64,000 nt of DNA. Origin: Thermoproteota archaeon. GTDB taxonomy: Archaea; Thermoproteota; Thermoprotei; Gearchaeales; Gearchaeaceae. The notes below the pieces were generated by a model. It worked only from the letters and a program-made list of their open reading frames with translations. It was not told the DNA's origin and searched no databases. Positions 37,302 through 47,203 of the stretch are shown here, piece after piece (position 1 is the stretch's first letter; each line of letters opens with the position of its first letter). The stretch is taken from the NCBI GenBank assembly GCA_021324265.1, contig JAJPJK010000006.1, forward strand, positions 124,001 to 188,000, given 5' to 3'. A program made the position numbers and the translations under genes.

Positions 37302-38378
37302 ATGACCATAAAATTTGATTCACTTCAAGATTTCTTAAGAGCTGTTTTCGGCGAAAAAACAAGGCTTATTTCCATTGAAGGTATAGATGTTGAAAAAGGT
37401 TCTTTAAAAGGTTATGGCTATGGGCGACCTTTGATCATCAACTTTGAAATTAATGGAGAATCAAGAAAGGGCGTGATTGAAACCATGAAGGAAGATATAT
37501 TCGGCCATGAGTACAGGGCAGATAGATTCCAGTCCTTGATTTGGGCATATGAAGCATACAATTCACTTCCTAAGCATGCAAGAGCTTTAGCAGTAGGGTA
37601 TTTTGATAAAAAAGGCAATCTTGTACCAATGAAAGACTTTGATGAACCTTTCATCTTTGTAGAATTTGTAAAAGGGAATCTCTATTATCTGGACTTAGAA
37701 AGGATTCGAGACGAAGATAAACTTAGCGAATTAGATATTAAGCGGTGTTCAGCATTGGCTGGCTATCTTGCTGACATACATTCCAGAAAGGCCGATAACA
37801 AGAGAATTTATATTCCTAGAATAAGGGAGCTTTTAGGTCATGGTGAATGCATAATGGGGCTGATAGATAGCTATCCTGATAAAAGCGATTTCTATGATCA
37901 AAACTTCTTCCCAGCGCTAGAAAAAAAGTTAGTAGATTGGCGTTGGAAGTTAAAGAATTTCTCTCATAGAGCAAGTCAAATTCATGGAGATTTTCATCCT
38001 TGGAATATCTTCTTTGAAAAGGATACAGATTTCACTGTTAATGATAGGAGCAGGGGGGAATTCGGTGAGCCTGCTGATGATTTAACAGCTTTGACAATAA
38101 ATTATCTTTTCTTTTCTCTACAAGTTAAGAATAAGCTTGATGGTCCGTTCGAATTCCTTTTTAAAAAGTTCTTCAAGGATTATATTGAGAAGACAAACGA
38201 TGAAGAAATTCTAAGAGTTTTGCAACCTTTCTATGTTTGGCGCTCTCTTGTCATCGCAAGTCCTATTTGGTATCCTAATCTTCGATATGAAACAAGGCTT
38301 GCCTTATTCAAATTCATGAAGAATATTTTGGACACTGAAATTTTTGACTATAATAATGTCAACTCACTTCTTTCCTGA
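37302..38378 (+). CDS. Aminoglycoside phosphotransferase (APH)-like kinase
   Basis: SQIHGDFHPWNIFFE...EFGEPADDLTAL. Confidence 0.8.
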   Translation: MTIKFDSLQDFLRAVFGEKTRLISIEGIDVEKGSLKGYGYGRPLIINFEINGESRKGVIETMKEDIFGHEYRADRFQSLIWAYEAYNSLPKHARALAVGYFDKKGNLVPMKDFDEPFIFVEFVKGNLYYLDLERIRDEDKLSELDIKRCSALAGYLADIHSRKADNKRIYIPRIRELLGHGECIMGLIDSYPDKSDFYDQNFFPALEKKLVDWRWKLKNFSHRASQIHGDFHPWNIFFEKDTDFTVNDRSRGEFGEPADDLTALTINYLFFSLQVKNKLDGPFEFLFKKFFKDYIEKTNDEEILRVLQPFYVWRSLVIASPIWYPNLRYETRLALFKFMKNILDTEIFDYNNVNSLLS

Positions 38379-38908
38379 TGCCATTTTGTGTTTGGTTGAC
38401 TGGTCTTCCTGCGAGCGGTAAATCTACTATAGCGGAACATCTGAGGAAATTGCTAAATGAAAGGGGAATAAAGGTCCAAATATTAGATTCAGATGAATTG
38501 AGGAAGGTCTTAACGCCCAAGCCAACATATTCGTTAGAGGAAAGAGACTGGTTTTATGATGTGCTTGTTTACATTGCTAAAATTCTTTATGAAAATGGAG
38601 TTAATGTCATAATAGCAGCAACGGGTAACAAGAGAGCATACAGAGATAAGGCAAGAAATGTGATTCAGAATTTTTTAGAAGTATATGTAAAATGTGATCT
38701 GGAAACTTGTATGAAAAGAGATAAAAAAGGAATATATGAACTTGCTAAAATGGGCCTTGCTTCCACAGTTCCTGGGATTCAAGATCCATATGAAGAGCCT
38801 TTAAATCCTGAGCTTGTGCTCGATACTACAAGTCTTGAGCCTAAGCAATGTGCTTCTCTCATATTGGGTTATTTGGAAAAGAATTCTTTATTAACTTCTA
38901 AAAAATAA
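38378..38908 (+). CDS. Adenylylsulfate kinase-like P-loop kinase
   Basis: VWLTGLPASGKSTIAEHL; LDSDELRK; VIIAATGNKRAYRDKAR. Confidence 0.82.
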   Translation: MPFCVWLTGLPASGKSTIAEHLRKLLNERGIKVQILDSDELRKVLTPKPTYSLEERDWFYDVLVYIAKILYENGVNVIIAATGNKRAYRDKARNVIQNFLEVYVKCDLETCMKRDKKGIYELAKMGLASTVPGIQDPYEEPLNPELVLDTTSLEPKQCASLILGYLEKNSLLTSKK

Positions 38909-39015
38909 AAAGAGCTCTAGTTTGTAGCTATCAATAAAAAGTTTTGAACATTTCGAAAGTTTACCTCGCCAAGTTGTTCGAAAGTATCTTATTATAAACT
39001 GATTTAGAGTAATAA

Positions 39016-39516
39016 ATGATAATGCTGTCCATACTAGGGAACAAGGTAGTAGTCATAGCGATTTCACTAATAGCGTTGGTAGGAGCTTCAGTTGGAGCTT
39101 TAGCATCGATGGGTTATGGGCCATTTGCTTACATTAGCTATAGCGTATCTGGACAACAAGGAACTGAAATAATTCCTGTGCATTTTGATTTAGGAAACTT
39201 GACCGCAGGTCAGCAAGGCAATGTGACTGGGAATGCAACTATTACAATTATGCAAACGGGAAACTATACTATAAAATTGCTTCATGTTGAAAAGCTTGAA
39301 AAAGTGTTCAGTTATTTTAACGTTACTTTGAAAATTAATAATAACACCTATCTCGTGAATCTTGAAAAATCTTCGACAAACTTAACTTTAAATAACGGAA
39401 CCTACCAAGTCGAAATAACTATATTCTACAAAGTCAGCTTAAATCCAAAGGCAGAAGATATCAAAAATGAACCATTACTTGTAATACATCCTTCTGACGA
39501 AGAAGGAGAAGATTAA
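39016..39516 (+). CDS. Secreted, N-glycosylation-sequon-rich protein of unknown function
   Basis: N-terminal TM/signal; about 8 N-X-S/T sequons in 166 aa; TATA-like ttataaa 25 nt before ATG. Confidence 0.5.
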   Translation: MIMLSILGNKVVVIAISLIALVGASVGALASMGYGPFAYISYSVSGQQGTEIIPVHFDLGNLTAGQQGNVTGNATITIMQTGNYTIKLLHVEKLEKVFSYFNVTLKINNNTYLVNLEKSSTNLTLNNGTYQVEITIFYKVSLNPKAEDIKNEPLLVIHPSDEEGED

Positions 39517-39529
39517 AAAATTTATTTTT

Positions 39530-39679
39530 TTATTTCACATAGGCTGAGGGTGAGCTATCGAATTTTTTCTTGCAGTTTTCGCTACAGAAATAATAAGTCT
39601 TACCCTTATAATCGCTTTTAAACTTGGCCTTGGTTGTATCGACTTCCATTTTACATACTGGGTCTATTGCCTTAGCCAT
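39530..39679 (-). CDS. Small YHS-domain protein (49 aa, not in ORF track)
   Basis: My translation: MAKAIDPVCKMEVDTTKAKFKSDYKGKTYYFCSENCKKKFDSSPSAYVK*; YHS metal-binding pattern. Confidence 0.85.
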   Translation of the reverse strand: MAKAIDPVCKMEVDTTKAKFKSDYKGKTYYFCSENCKKKFDSSPSAYVK

Positions 39680-39730
39680 GGAAAAGATTTCTGCCCATTA
39701 TTTATAAATCTTCTACACTAGTAAAGTATT

Positions 39731-41803
39731 GTGGCAAAAGACATTATATGCGGGATGTATGTTGATGAAACTAAAACCCCTTTTAAATGCACTAGAAAGG
39801 GTGTTACCTATTATTTCTGTAGCTCTTCTTGTTTAGATTCTTTTTTAGCACCGATGAAAGAACTAAGGAGACTAAAAATCCTTACAGCTATCGGCATTGG
39901 TTCTGGCTTGTTGATTGCAATCTTGGAATTTTATTCAGTATCGCCTTTATTTTTACTCTTAATCGCTAGCATTGTTCAATTCTATCCAGGTCTCGAGTTC
40001 TATAAAGGAATGATCGATGCGATAAAAGCAAAACAGGCAAATATGGACGTGTTGATCGCACTTGGAACTTCTGCTGCTTGGGTTTATAGCTTGATTTATG
40101 TTCTTCAAAGCATGTCTATAATACCTGAAATATTAAAGGCTTCGGGTGGCTATTTCATGGAATCAACGCTTATAATAGGCGCAATCCTTTTGGGAAGAAC
40201 TTTGGAAAGGATGATGAAACATAAAGCCTCAGAGGCATTGGAATCGCTTTTGGAGCTTCAACCTTCAAAAGCAAGAGTTCTTAGAAATGATCAAGAATTG
40301 GATGTGAGCTTGGATGAGTTAGAGATAGGTGATATTGTCTTGGTGAAACCCGGCGAGAAAATTCCATGTGATGGAGAAGTAATTGAAGGTTATTCTTTTG
40401 TAGATCAGTCAGCGATCACTGGTGAGAGTATACCTGTTGAAAAAAAGAAGGGTGATGAAGTATTAGGAGGTACGATCAACAAAACTGGGGTACTCAAGAT
40501 AAAAGTTACAAAGGTAGGAGATGATACTCTAATGTCTCAAATCATTAAATCCGTTGAGGAAGCTATACTTTCTAGGACGCCTATCCAAAGACTTGCTGAT
40601 AAAATTGCCTCAGTATTTGTGCCGGTCACGATCTCGATTGCTATTCTTTCTTTTATATTTTGGGCTTTTACTTGGAATTTGCCTTTTAACTTAGCACTAA
40701 CAGTCTTGATTTCTGTATTGATAATAGCTTGCCCTTGTGCACTGGGTATTGCAACGCCTGCTGCATTGCTAATTGCTACAACAAAAGGCGCTAAACAAGG
40801 TATATTAATAAAAAGCGGAGAATATCTTGAAAGAATTCATAAAGCTAATGTCATAGTGCTGGATAAGACTGGAACTATAACTCAAGGAAAGCCTGTACTT
40901 GAAGATATCGTAAATTTCTCTAATTATCCTAGAGAACAAATCTTAAAACTAGCTGCTTCCTTAGAAAGGTTTTCAAGTCATCCTCTAGCGCAGCAAGTAG
41001 TTGAGGAAGCTAGTAGAGCGAAGCTTAGTTTATTAGAAGTGGAGAAATTTGAAGAAATTGCAGGCGAAGGAATTCTGGGGACTATTGAAGGTTCAACGTA
41101 TTATATTGGCAATGAGCGCATGTTAGAGAAACACAGAGTTAAACTTAATGAAGCACAAAAAAAGATCATAACAGAATTAGAGAATAAAGGCAAAACAATA
41201 TCCTACTTTTTAAATGATAGTAATTTGATCGCAATATTCGTTTTCTCCGATAATCTAAGAGAGGATTCCAAACAGGCTATTGCAGAACTCAAAAAAATGA
41301 ATATTGATTTAGTAATGCTTACGGGTGATAATGAAAGAGTTGCAAGCGCTATTGCTAAGGAAGTAGGAATAGAAAAATTCTATGCAAATGTTTTGCCTAT
41401 ACAGAAAGCTGAAATTGTAAAGAAATTGAAGGAAGAAGGCAACGTCGTTGTAATGGTCGGTGATGGAATCAACGATGCTCCGGCTCTTGCAAATGCAGAT
41501 GTAGGCATCGCGATAGGTAGTGGAACAGATATAGCAAAAGAGACTGGAGGGATAATCTTATTGAAAAACTCGCTTCTTGACGTGGTAAAGGCAATTAAGC
41601 TTAGCAGAAAAGCATATAGTAAAATTAAGCAAAACTTGTTCTGGGCTTTCTTTTATAATACTGCACTCATTCCTGTGGCCGCAGGCATTTTATATCCTTT
41701 TGCCGGTATAATATTGAATCCTATATTAGCCGCAATAGCAATGGCCTTTAGCTCTATAAGCGTAGTAACCAACTCAAGCTTATTGATCCGATATAATCCT
41801 TAA
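39731..41803 (+). CDS. Copper-translocating P-type ATPase with N-terminal YHS domain
   Basis: N-terminal DIICGMYVDETKTPFKCTRKGVTYYFCSSSCLDSF; CPC motif IACPCALGIATPAAL; DKTGTITQGKP; VGDGINDAPALANADVG. Confidence 0.95.
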   Translation: MAKDIICGMYVDETKTPFKCTRKGVTYYFCSSSCLDSFLAPMKELRRLKILTAIGIGSGLLIAILEFYSVSPLFLLLIASIVQFYPGLEFYKGMIDAIKAKQANMDVLIALGTSAAWVYSLIYVLQSMSIIPEILKASGGYFMESTLIIGAILLGRTLERMMKHKASEALESLLELQPSKARVLRNDQELDVSLDELEIGDIVLVKPGEKIPCDGEVIEGYSFVDQSAITGESIPVEKKKGDEVLGGTINKTGVLKIKVTKVGDDTLMSQIIKSVEEAILSRTPIQRLADKIASVFVPVTISIAILSFIFWAFTWNLPFNLALTVLISVLIIACPCALGIATPAALLIATTKGAKQGILIKSGEYLERIHKANVIVLDKTGTITQGKPVLEDIVNFSNYPREQILKLAASLERFSSHPLAQQVVEEASRAKLSLLEVEKFEEIAGEGILGTIEGSTYYIGNERMLEKHRVKLNEAQKKIITELENKGKTISYFLNDSNLIAIFVFSDNLREDSKQAIAELKKMNIDLVMLTGDNERVASAIAKEVGIEKFYANVLPIQKAEIVKKLKEEGNVVVMVGDGINDAPALANADVGIAIGSGTDIAKETGGIILLKNSLLDVVKAIKLSRKAYSKIKQNLFWAFFYNTALIPVAAGILYPFAGIILNPILAAIAMAFSSISVVTNSSLLIRYNP

Positions 41804-42171
41804 ACTTCCTCTACAATCAATTTCGTGCCATAGAGCTCTGTAACCTTTACCTTTTTTCCTTTTTCTATTTTACCCCTTTTCGATATTGCAGTCCAAATCT
41901 CGTTTTCTAAATAAACTAACCCTTCTGGTTCAAGATCTGTCATTGTTTCTCCTATTTTTCCTATTATTACTTCCTTACCAACTGCAATAGGTCTTTTCAT
42001 TGAGCTCAGGGCTCTGTATACAAAAAGGCTAATGATTAACAAAATTGCAATAATCGTAGCAATGAACCAAATAGGTAAATAGATGCCTAATAAGGGGAGT
42101 ATTGCCAAGATAACAATGATAATTAAGAAATCATCAGCGAGGCTTGCAAGCAAGGCTGCTATTTTATTCAC
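41800..42171 (-). CDS. NfeD-like membrane protein
   Basis: Two TM helices then OB-like IGKIGETMTDLEPEGLVYLENEIWTAISKRGKIEKGKKVKVTELYGTKLIVE. Confidence 0.8.
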   Translation of the reverse strand: MNKIAALLASLADDFLIIIVILAILPLLGIYLPIWFIATIIAILLIISLFVYRALSSMKRPIAVGKEVIIGKIGETMTDLEPEGLVYLENEIWTAISKRGKIEKGKKVKVTELYGTKLIVEEV

Positions 42172-42243
42172 ATACTACTATAGATGAACTCAATTATAGC
42201 TGTACATATAAAAGCTAATTTACTAAGACCACTTTTAAGATTT

Positions 42244-43263
42244 ATGAAAGCCGCAGTTCTTTACAAACCGGCTAAGATGGAGGAAAATCCTTTGAAGATT
42301 GAACAGTTAGAGATTCCAAAGATAGAAGATGATGAGGTTTTAATCAGGATAAAAGCATGTGGTGTTTGTAGATCGAATCTGCATATGATAGAAGGTGATT
42401 GGTTAGATTTAGGCGTACCAGCTAAACTTCCCATCATCCCAGGGCATGAAATAGTCGGTATTGTTGAAAAAGTAGGCAAAGAAGTGCGGAATGTTAAAGT
42501 AGGAGACAGAGTTGGAGTTCAACCGCTTTATTCTACGTGTGGGGCATGTGAATATTGCATTAGCGGAAGAGAAAATCTATGCAATATGGCAGAAATAACA
42601 GGAGAAACTGTTGATGGAGGATATGCAGAATACATGAAAGCAAAGGCTGCGCATGTATATGAAGTGCCCAGCAATTTGAAGGACGAAGAAGCAGCTCCTC
42701 TATTTTGTCCAGGTGTAACTGCTTATAGAGCAGTTATGCTCAGCGAAATATCGCCAGCTAAGTCTGTAGCTATCTTCGGTATTGGGGGTGTTGGCCACTT
42801 AGCCATACAGTTTGCTAAGCTATATGGTGCTAAGGTAATAGCTGTCTCTGCTGACGAACAAAAGCTAAGGATTGCTAAAGAATTAGGTGCAGATTTGACT
42901 ATATCATCAAAAAGTGATGTGGTAAACCAAATCATATCCTTGGGGTATGTAGATTCTTCAATCGTTTTCGCACCAAGCGATGAAGCCGTATTTCAAGCAA
43001 CTCAAGTTACGAAAAAGGGAGGTATTATTGTTATTGGTGTAAGGGCCAACTTGAATGATTTCAGATTCGCCAACGAACAAATCATCAAGGGTAGCGTAAT
43101 TGGTACGAGGGTTGATATGATGAATGTGCTTAAAATTGCTAGCCAAGGCAAATTAAAGGTATACTATGAAGTTTATCAACTTGAGGAAATTAATAGTGTA
43201 CTTAAGAAATTGAAAAGAAGAGAAATTAGAGAAAGAGCTGTATTGAAGTTTTCAGCTGAATAA
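42244..43263 (+). CDS. Zinc-dependent alcohol dehydrogenase family protein
   Basis: CGVCRSNLHMIEG; IPGHEIVGIVEKVGKEV; STCGACEYCISGRENLC; FGIGGVGHLAIQFAK; start trimmed to MKAAVLYKP. Confidence 0.93.
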   Translation: MKAAVLYKPAKMEENPLKIEQLEIPKIEDDEVLIRIKACGVCRSNLHMIEGDWLDLGVPAKLPIIPGHEIVGIVEKVGKEVRNVKVGDRVGVQPLYSTCGACEYCISGRENLCNMAEITGETVDGGYAEYMKAKAAHVYEVPSNLKDEEAAPLFCPGVTAYRAVMLSEISPAKSVAIFGIGGVGHLAIQFAKLYGAKVIAVSADEQKLRIAKELGADLTISSKSDVVNQIISLGYVDSSIVFAPSDEAVFQATQVTKKGGIIVIGVRANLNDFRFANEQIIKGSVIGTRVDMMNVLKIASQGKLKVYYEVYQLEEINSVLKKLKRREIRERAVLKFSAE

Positions 43264-44667
43264 TTCTTTTTCAAAACTCTTATTTTTGAAGATTGTACAA
43301 TTCATAGCTCTTTCTGGCAATTCTGGGCACTTTCTTAACTTGAAACAATTTGCGTGGAGTATGTAGGTTAATTCTTTATATCCTTTTTTCTCGAAAACCT
43401 CCTTGATTTTATTGTTTATCAAACTCGCTATTAACTGCGTTTCAGCTTGTGCAAGTTCACAACATCTATTACCCAAGAAGCCTCTAAAATTGAATATGTT
43501 ATAACCATCAAGCCTTAGTTTGGAAATTGTTGCCAAGTTCGATGGTAAAACTAATATCGCATCATCTTCTGATTCTTCTTTAAGTTCTTCATATAAAGCA
43601 ATCGAATCCTCTAAGTAACTGAGATATTCATCGTAATGTTTGCTTTGTCTTATAGAATTAGGTATTAACATTTCCATCCTATCGGCAGCATCATATATAC
43701 TAATGCTTTGTTGAGGTATTGTTCTATGCCTTATTATTTGATGCCTTGCAACGAGGCTCTCTTTTACGGCGAATTCGAAGATAATATCGGAAAATTCATT
43801 GAATTCCCCTTCCTTAATACCTCTTCTTATAATATCTTTAATTTCTTCTTTATTCAGAATATTTAAAATATCGAGATTGTAATCGAGCAATCTAACATCA
43901 TTTTTGCCATTTTTTTCTATACTTTCGGCTATCTTCGACATGAGTTTGTTGGATATCAGAGGATAAGGATTAGGGTAATACTTGCCCAATCTGATTTGCG
44001 AAGCTATATCAAGTAGAAATTCCTTATAGGATACCATTTCGATTAAATCGTTAACGAATGCGCTCCATGAATTAGGTACAGGAAGGTTTTCTTCTTTATG
44101 TTTTCTAAGAAAGGCAAGCATGTGAACTAAATGGCTCATATTGATTCCTGCAGAAATGAAAGTTCCTATGCAAAGCGGAAGATGGTATCGCGCATCTTCT
44201 TCAGGTTTCCTTGTTTCTAGAACGTTTACGTCGTTAATGAGTTCAGAATACAAGTCAATACCTTTTTCCACATGCTTCAATATTTTCTGCTCTTTATGCG
44301 CTAGGCTATCAGGGATTAAGGAGTATGTTGCCTTCTCTCCTTCTTCTTTTATGAGTGGGACTGTATATCTAAGGGATTGTTGCAAAAAATTCGCTCCTGT
44401 TGAAAAGGAGACCAAGATCAAAGTGTTGATCCTTGGCATTATTGCTTGAACATGGAGATTGGGCATTTCTAAAATTGAAGAATAACCATCTCTTACTGCT
44501 TCTTTGATTATTTGCAGCTTTTGAACGAACTCTTTTTCATCCAATTCTTGCTCAATTTCTTTAGGTAGCTTCTTACTCCATGTTGAGATAGCTTCTGCAA
44601 GTAGTGTCTTAAGAGTAATGTTTTCCTTTAAATCAATAATCTTTGGTTTCCTGATGACCTTGATCAT
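43252..44667 (-). CDS. ThyX-like (flavin-dependent thymidylate synthase family) two-half protein
   Basis: C-half VARHQIIRHRTIPQQSISIYDAADRM...FRGFLGNRCCELAQAETQLIASLINNKI; N-half SFSTGANFLQQSLRYT; start trimmed to MIKVIRKPK. Confidence 0.7.
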   Translation of the reverse strand: MIKVIRKPKIIDLKENITLKTLLAEAISTWSKKLPKEIEQELDEKEFVQKLQIIKEAVRDGYSSILEMPNLHVQAIMPRINTLILVSFSTGANFLQQSLRYTVPLIKEEGEKATYSLIPDSLAHKEQKILKHVEKGIDLYSELINDVNVLETRKPEEDARYHLPLCIGTFISAGINMSHLVHMLAFLRKHKEENLPVPNSWSAFVNDLIEMVSYKEFLLDIASQIRLGKYYPNPYPLISNKLMSKIAESIEKNGKNDVRLLDYNLDILNILNKEEIKDIIRRGIKEGEFNEFSDIIFEFAVKESLVARHQIIRHRTIPQQSISIYDAADRMEMLIPNSIRQSKHYDEYLSYLEDSIALYEELKEESEDDAILVLPSNLATISKLRLDGYNIFNFRGFLGNRCCELAQAETQLIASLINNKIKEVFEKKGYKELTYILHANCFKLRKCPELPERAMNCTIFKNKSFEKELFS

Positions 44668-44716
44668 TGATAAACTAACTATCAAAGAATATAAAAGGGC
44701 ATGTTGATAATGCCTT

Positions 44717-45616
44717 GTGAACATTGAGAAGATAAACGATAATGTTTTCATCATCGATACGCTGGCTTACGGAGAACCTAAAACCGTGGCAAGCTATTTA
44801 GTTAAATCGGATGACAAGTTTGCGCTCATAGACGTAGGTTATGCATATACCCATATGAACATAATAAATGCGCTGCAGAGTATAAACCTTGACCCAAAAG
44901 AAATTACTTATATAATACCTACCCATGTTCATCTAGATCATTCAGGGGCAACAGGTCATATTGCTAGAATAGCCACTAAGGCCAAAATAGTTGCGCATGA
45001 AAGGGCTAAGAAGCATTTGATTGACCCTACTAAGCTCATTCTAAGTGCTAAAGAAATTTTTGGAGAGGAAAAAATGCGCGTTTTTGGTACTCCATTGCCT
45101 GTAGAGGAAGAAAGGATCATATCCTTTAAAGAAGAACTAGAACTTAAATTGGGAAATCTTACGCTGAGATGTATTTATGCGCCAGGTCATGCGCCGCATC
45201 AAATGGCAATACTGTTAGTTGAAAAGAACTTGCTTTTTACTGCTGATACGGTAGGAATAATGCAACCCAATTTGGGAATAATGATACCTACTACTCCTCC
45301 GCCAAGCTTTGATTTTGTTCAAGCTACAAAAACACTTGATAACTTAAAAAAGTATGATCCTGCACACCTAACAATGCCTCATTATGGTTATAGAGGTGAT
45401 CCTGAACATGTATTTGATCTCACAAAAACTAAGATGGAAGAGTGGATAAATGCTGTAAAGGCCTTCGTTAAAGAAGGGCTTACTAAGGATGAAATAATAA
45501 AAATAATGCAAGAAAGGATAAAGAAGGAAGCAAATATTTCGGACTTACCAGCATCTGCAAAGCAATCGATTTTAATTTCTGTAAGTGGGATCCTTAACTA
45601 TATTTCCAATATTTGA
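44717..45616 (+). CDS. Metallo-beta-lactamase fold hydrolase
   Basis: PTHVHLDHSGATGHIAR; YAPGHAPHQMAILL; FTADTVG; GTG start. Confidence 0.9.
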   Translation: MNIEKINDNVFIIDTLAYGEPKTVASYLVKSDDKFALIDVGYAYTHMNIINALQSINLDPKEITYIIPTHVHLDHSGATGHIARIATKAKIVAHERAKKHLIDPTKLILSAKEIFGEEKMRVFGTPLPVEEERIISFKEELELKLGNLTLRCIYAPGHAPHQMAILLVEKNLLFTADTVGIMQPNLGIMIPTTPPPSFDFVQATKTLDNLKKYDPAHLTMPHYGYRGDPEHVFDLTKTKMEEWINAVKAFVKEGLTKDEIIKIMQERIKKEANISDLPASAKQSILISVSGILNYISNI

Positions 45617-45649
45617 GATTGATTTATCAAAATATCTATATGATAATTT

Positions 45650-47122
45650 TTAACTGTATTTTTCTAAACTATTTATTATTTCTTCATATATGTAGCTAGA
45701 ATTTATCTCCTTATATCCAATTTCTCTTGCAAGCTCTGTTGGTAGAAATCGAGTGCCCTCACTCCATATCTTTTTAAGGAAGTTGCCGGCCTCTTCTTTT
45801 CTGAACCAGTCTTCACCATATTTTTCTCTTAGGAAATTTTTTAGTTGAACTTCAAAAAACCAGGCTTCTAAATATTCAGCTGTGTACATTCCAGGATCTA
45901 TATCGCTTAGATATAATGCCCGTTCATGTTTAGTAACCATGTTATTTTCCATTATTCTTTTGTATTCAAAGGAGGAATGCCTATCTGGTTTCCTAGAGTT
46001 TAGCCTTATTTCGTATAGTAGTTTGGAGCAGTATCTTCTTAAGAAATATAATTTATAAAGATATTGGAATCTCAAATATCTCTTATCATATTTGAGATAA
46101 TGTTTGATAAAGGCCTCATCTAGCAAAAGATATTCGAACAAAAATGCGAATGTCTCAGTGAATGATGAAGGTCCCAAATATTTAAACTCCATAGGTGTTT
46201 CTTTGTTTACGTTTGCGAAATGGAATGCGTGCCCAGATTCATGGAAGAGCGATAAATAATCGTCCTGTCCTCCTTTAGGCGTTATGACTAGATATATTTT
46301 CTCAGGTATTTTTATGGGCGAAACAAATGCTCTAGTAGTTTTATTTTCTCTTATTACATCATCTATTATAATATTTGGATATTTCTTTAAGGATAGGCCA
46401 AAGTTATTTGTAAATGATTCAAAAACTTGAATCATCTTTTCCTTAGGAAATATCCAATCGAATTCCTTAGCTCTGAAGTAGAAGGCCAAGTCGTGCCTTT
46501 CGCTTTGATGAAAATCAAGACTCATCTTCTTGAATTCCTCTTCCATGATGTCAATGTAGATGCTTTTAGTTTTTGAAAGGAAGTTTAATGCTTGTGATTC
46601 AAGTTGATCGTAATCCTTAAAATTTATAGAAGAACAATATTCAAGATAATTCTTGTAGCCAAGTTCTTTAGATATTTCATGAAATTTCAACCACTGCTTA
46701 TACAGAAATTTATTTATTCTGTAAGATGCCTTTATTCTGGCCATATATAGAGCCCTTCTTTTCTCTCTATCATGTTCGTTTGCTATTATTGCTGGTGCGA
46801 TTCTGTAACTGATAGTATTCTCTCCGTATCTTATGTAGGTATTACTTTCTATCGTAGAAACCTTATCTCTTATTTTGCTCGTGTTGAGATGCATGTACAT
46901 TTCCTCAAGAAATGCTGCAAGGTATCTTATCCTCTTATCCTTTTGATCTCTTAATTTTAAAATTAAATCTTTATTCGCAAGGTGCATGTATTTCGAGTAG
47001 ATTTGTGAGGTGTTCATTTCGCTTTTCTGTCCTGAATAGTTTAGATATATTTCTTGGTTTACTTCTTCGAATAACTTGGGCAGTAAAAGTCTAATTTTCT
47101 CAATTTCCTGCTGCATTGTCAA
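45650..47122 (-). CDS. M3 family oligoendopeptidase
   Basis: SLFHESGHAFHFANVN (HExxH); M3-type helical architecture. Confidence 0.87.
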   Translation of the reverse strand: MTMQQEIEKIRLLLPKLFEEVNQEIYLNYSGQKSEMNTSQIYSKYMHLANKDLILKLRDQKDKRIRYLAAFLEEMYMHLNTSKIRDKVSTIESNTYIRYGENTISYRIAPAIIANEHDREKRRALYMARIKASYRINKFLYKQWLKFHEISKELGYKNYLEYCSSINFKDYDQLESQALNFLSKTKSIYIDIMEEEFKKMSLDFHQSERHDLAFYFRAKEFDWIFPKEKMIQVFESFTNNFGLSLKKYPNIIIDDVIRENKTTRAFVSPIKIPEKIYLVITPKGGQDDYLSLFHESGHAFHFANVNKETPMEFKYLGPSSFTETFAFLFEYLLLDEAFIKHYLKYDKRYLRFQYLYKLYFLRRYCSKLLYEIRLNSRKPDRHSSFEYKRIMENNMVTKHERALYLSDIDPGMYTAEYLEAWFFEVQLKNFLREKYGEDWFRKEEAGNFLKKIWSEGTRFLPTELAREIGYKEINSSYIYEEIINSLEKYS

Positions 47123-47203
47123 GAAACAATTCTATGGGTTAAAAATTTGTGCCATCAGAGATCCTTTGCTTATAATTAAATTAAGAAATTCCTGGTCAGG
47201 TTT

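Noticed and set aside
38909-39015. Possible small RNA or tRNA in the ~107-bp intergenic gap
   Set aside because: No cloverleaf or TPsiC-like motif; better explained as promoter with direct repeats.
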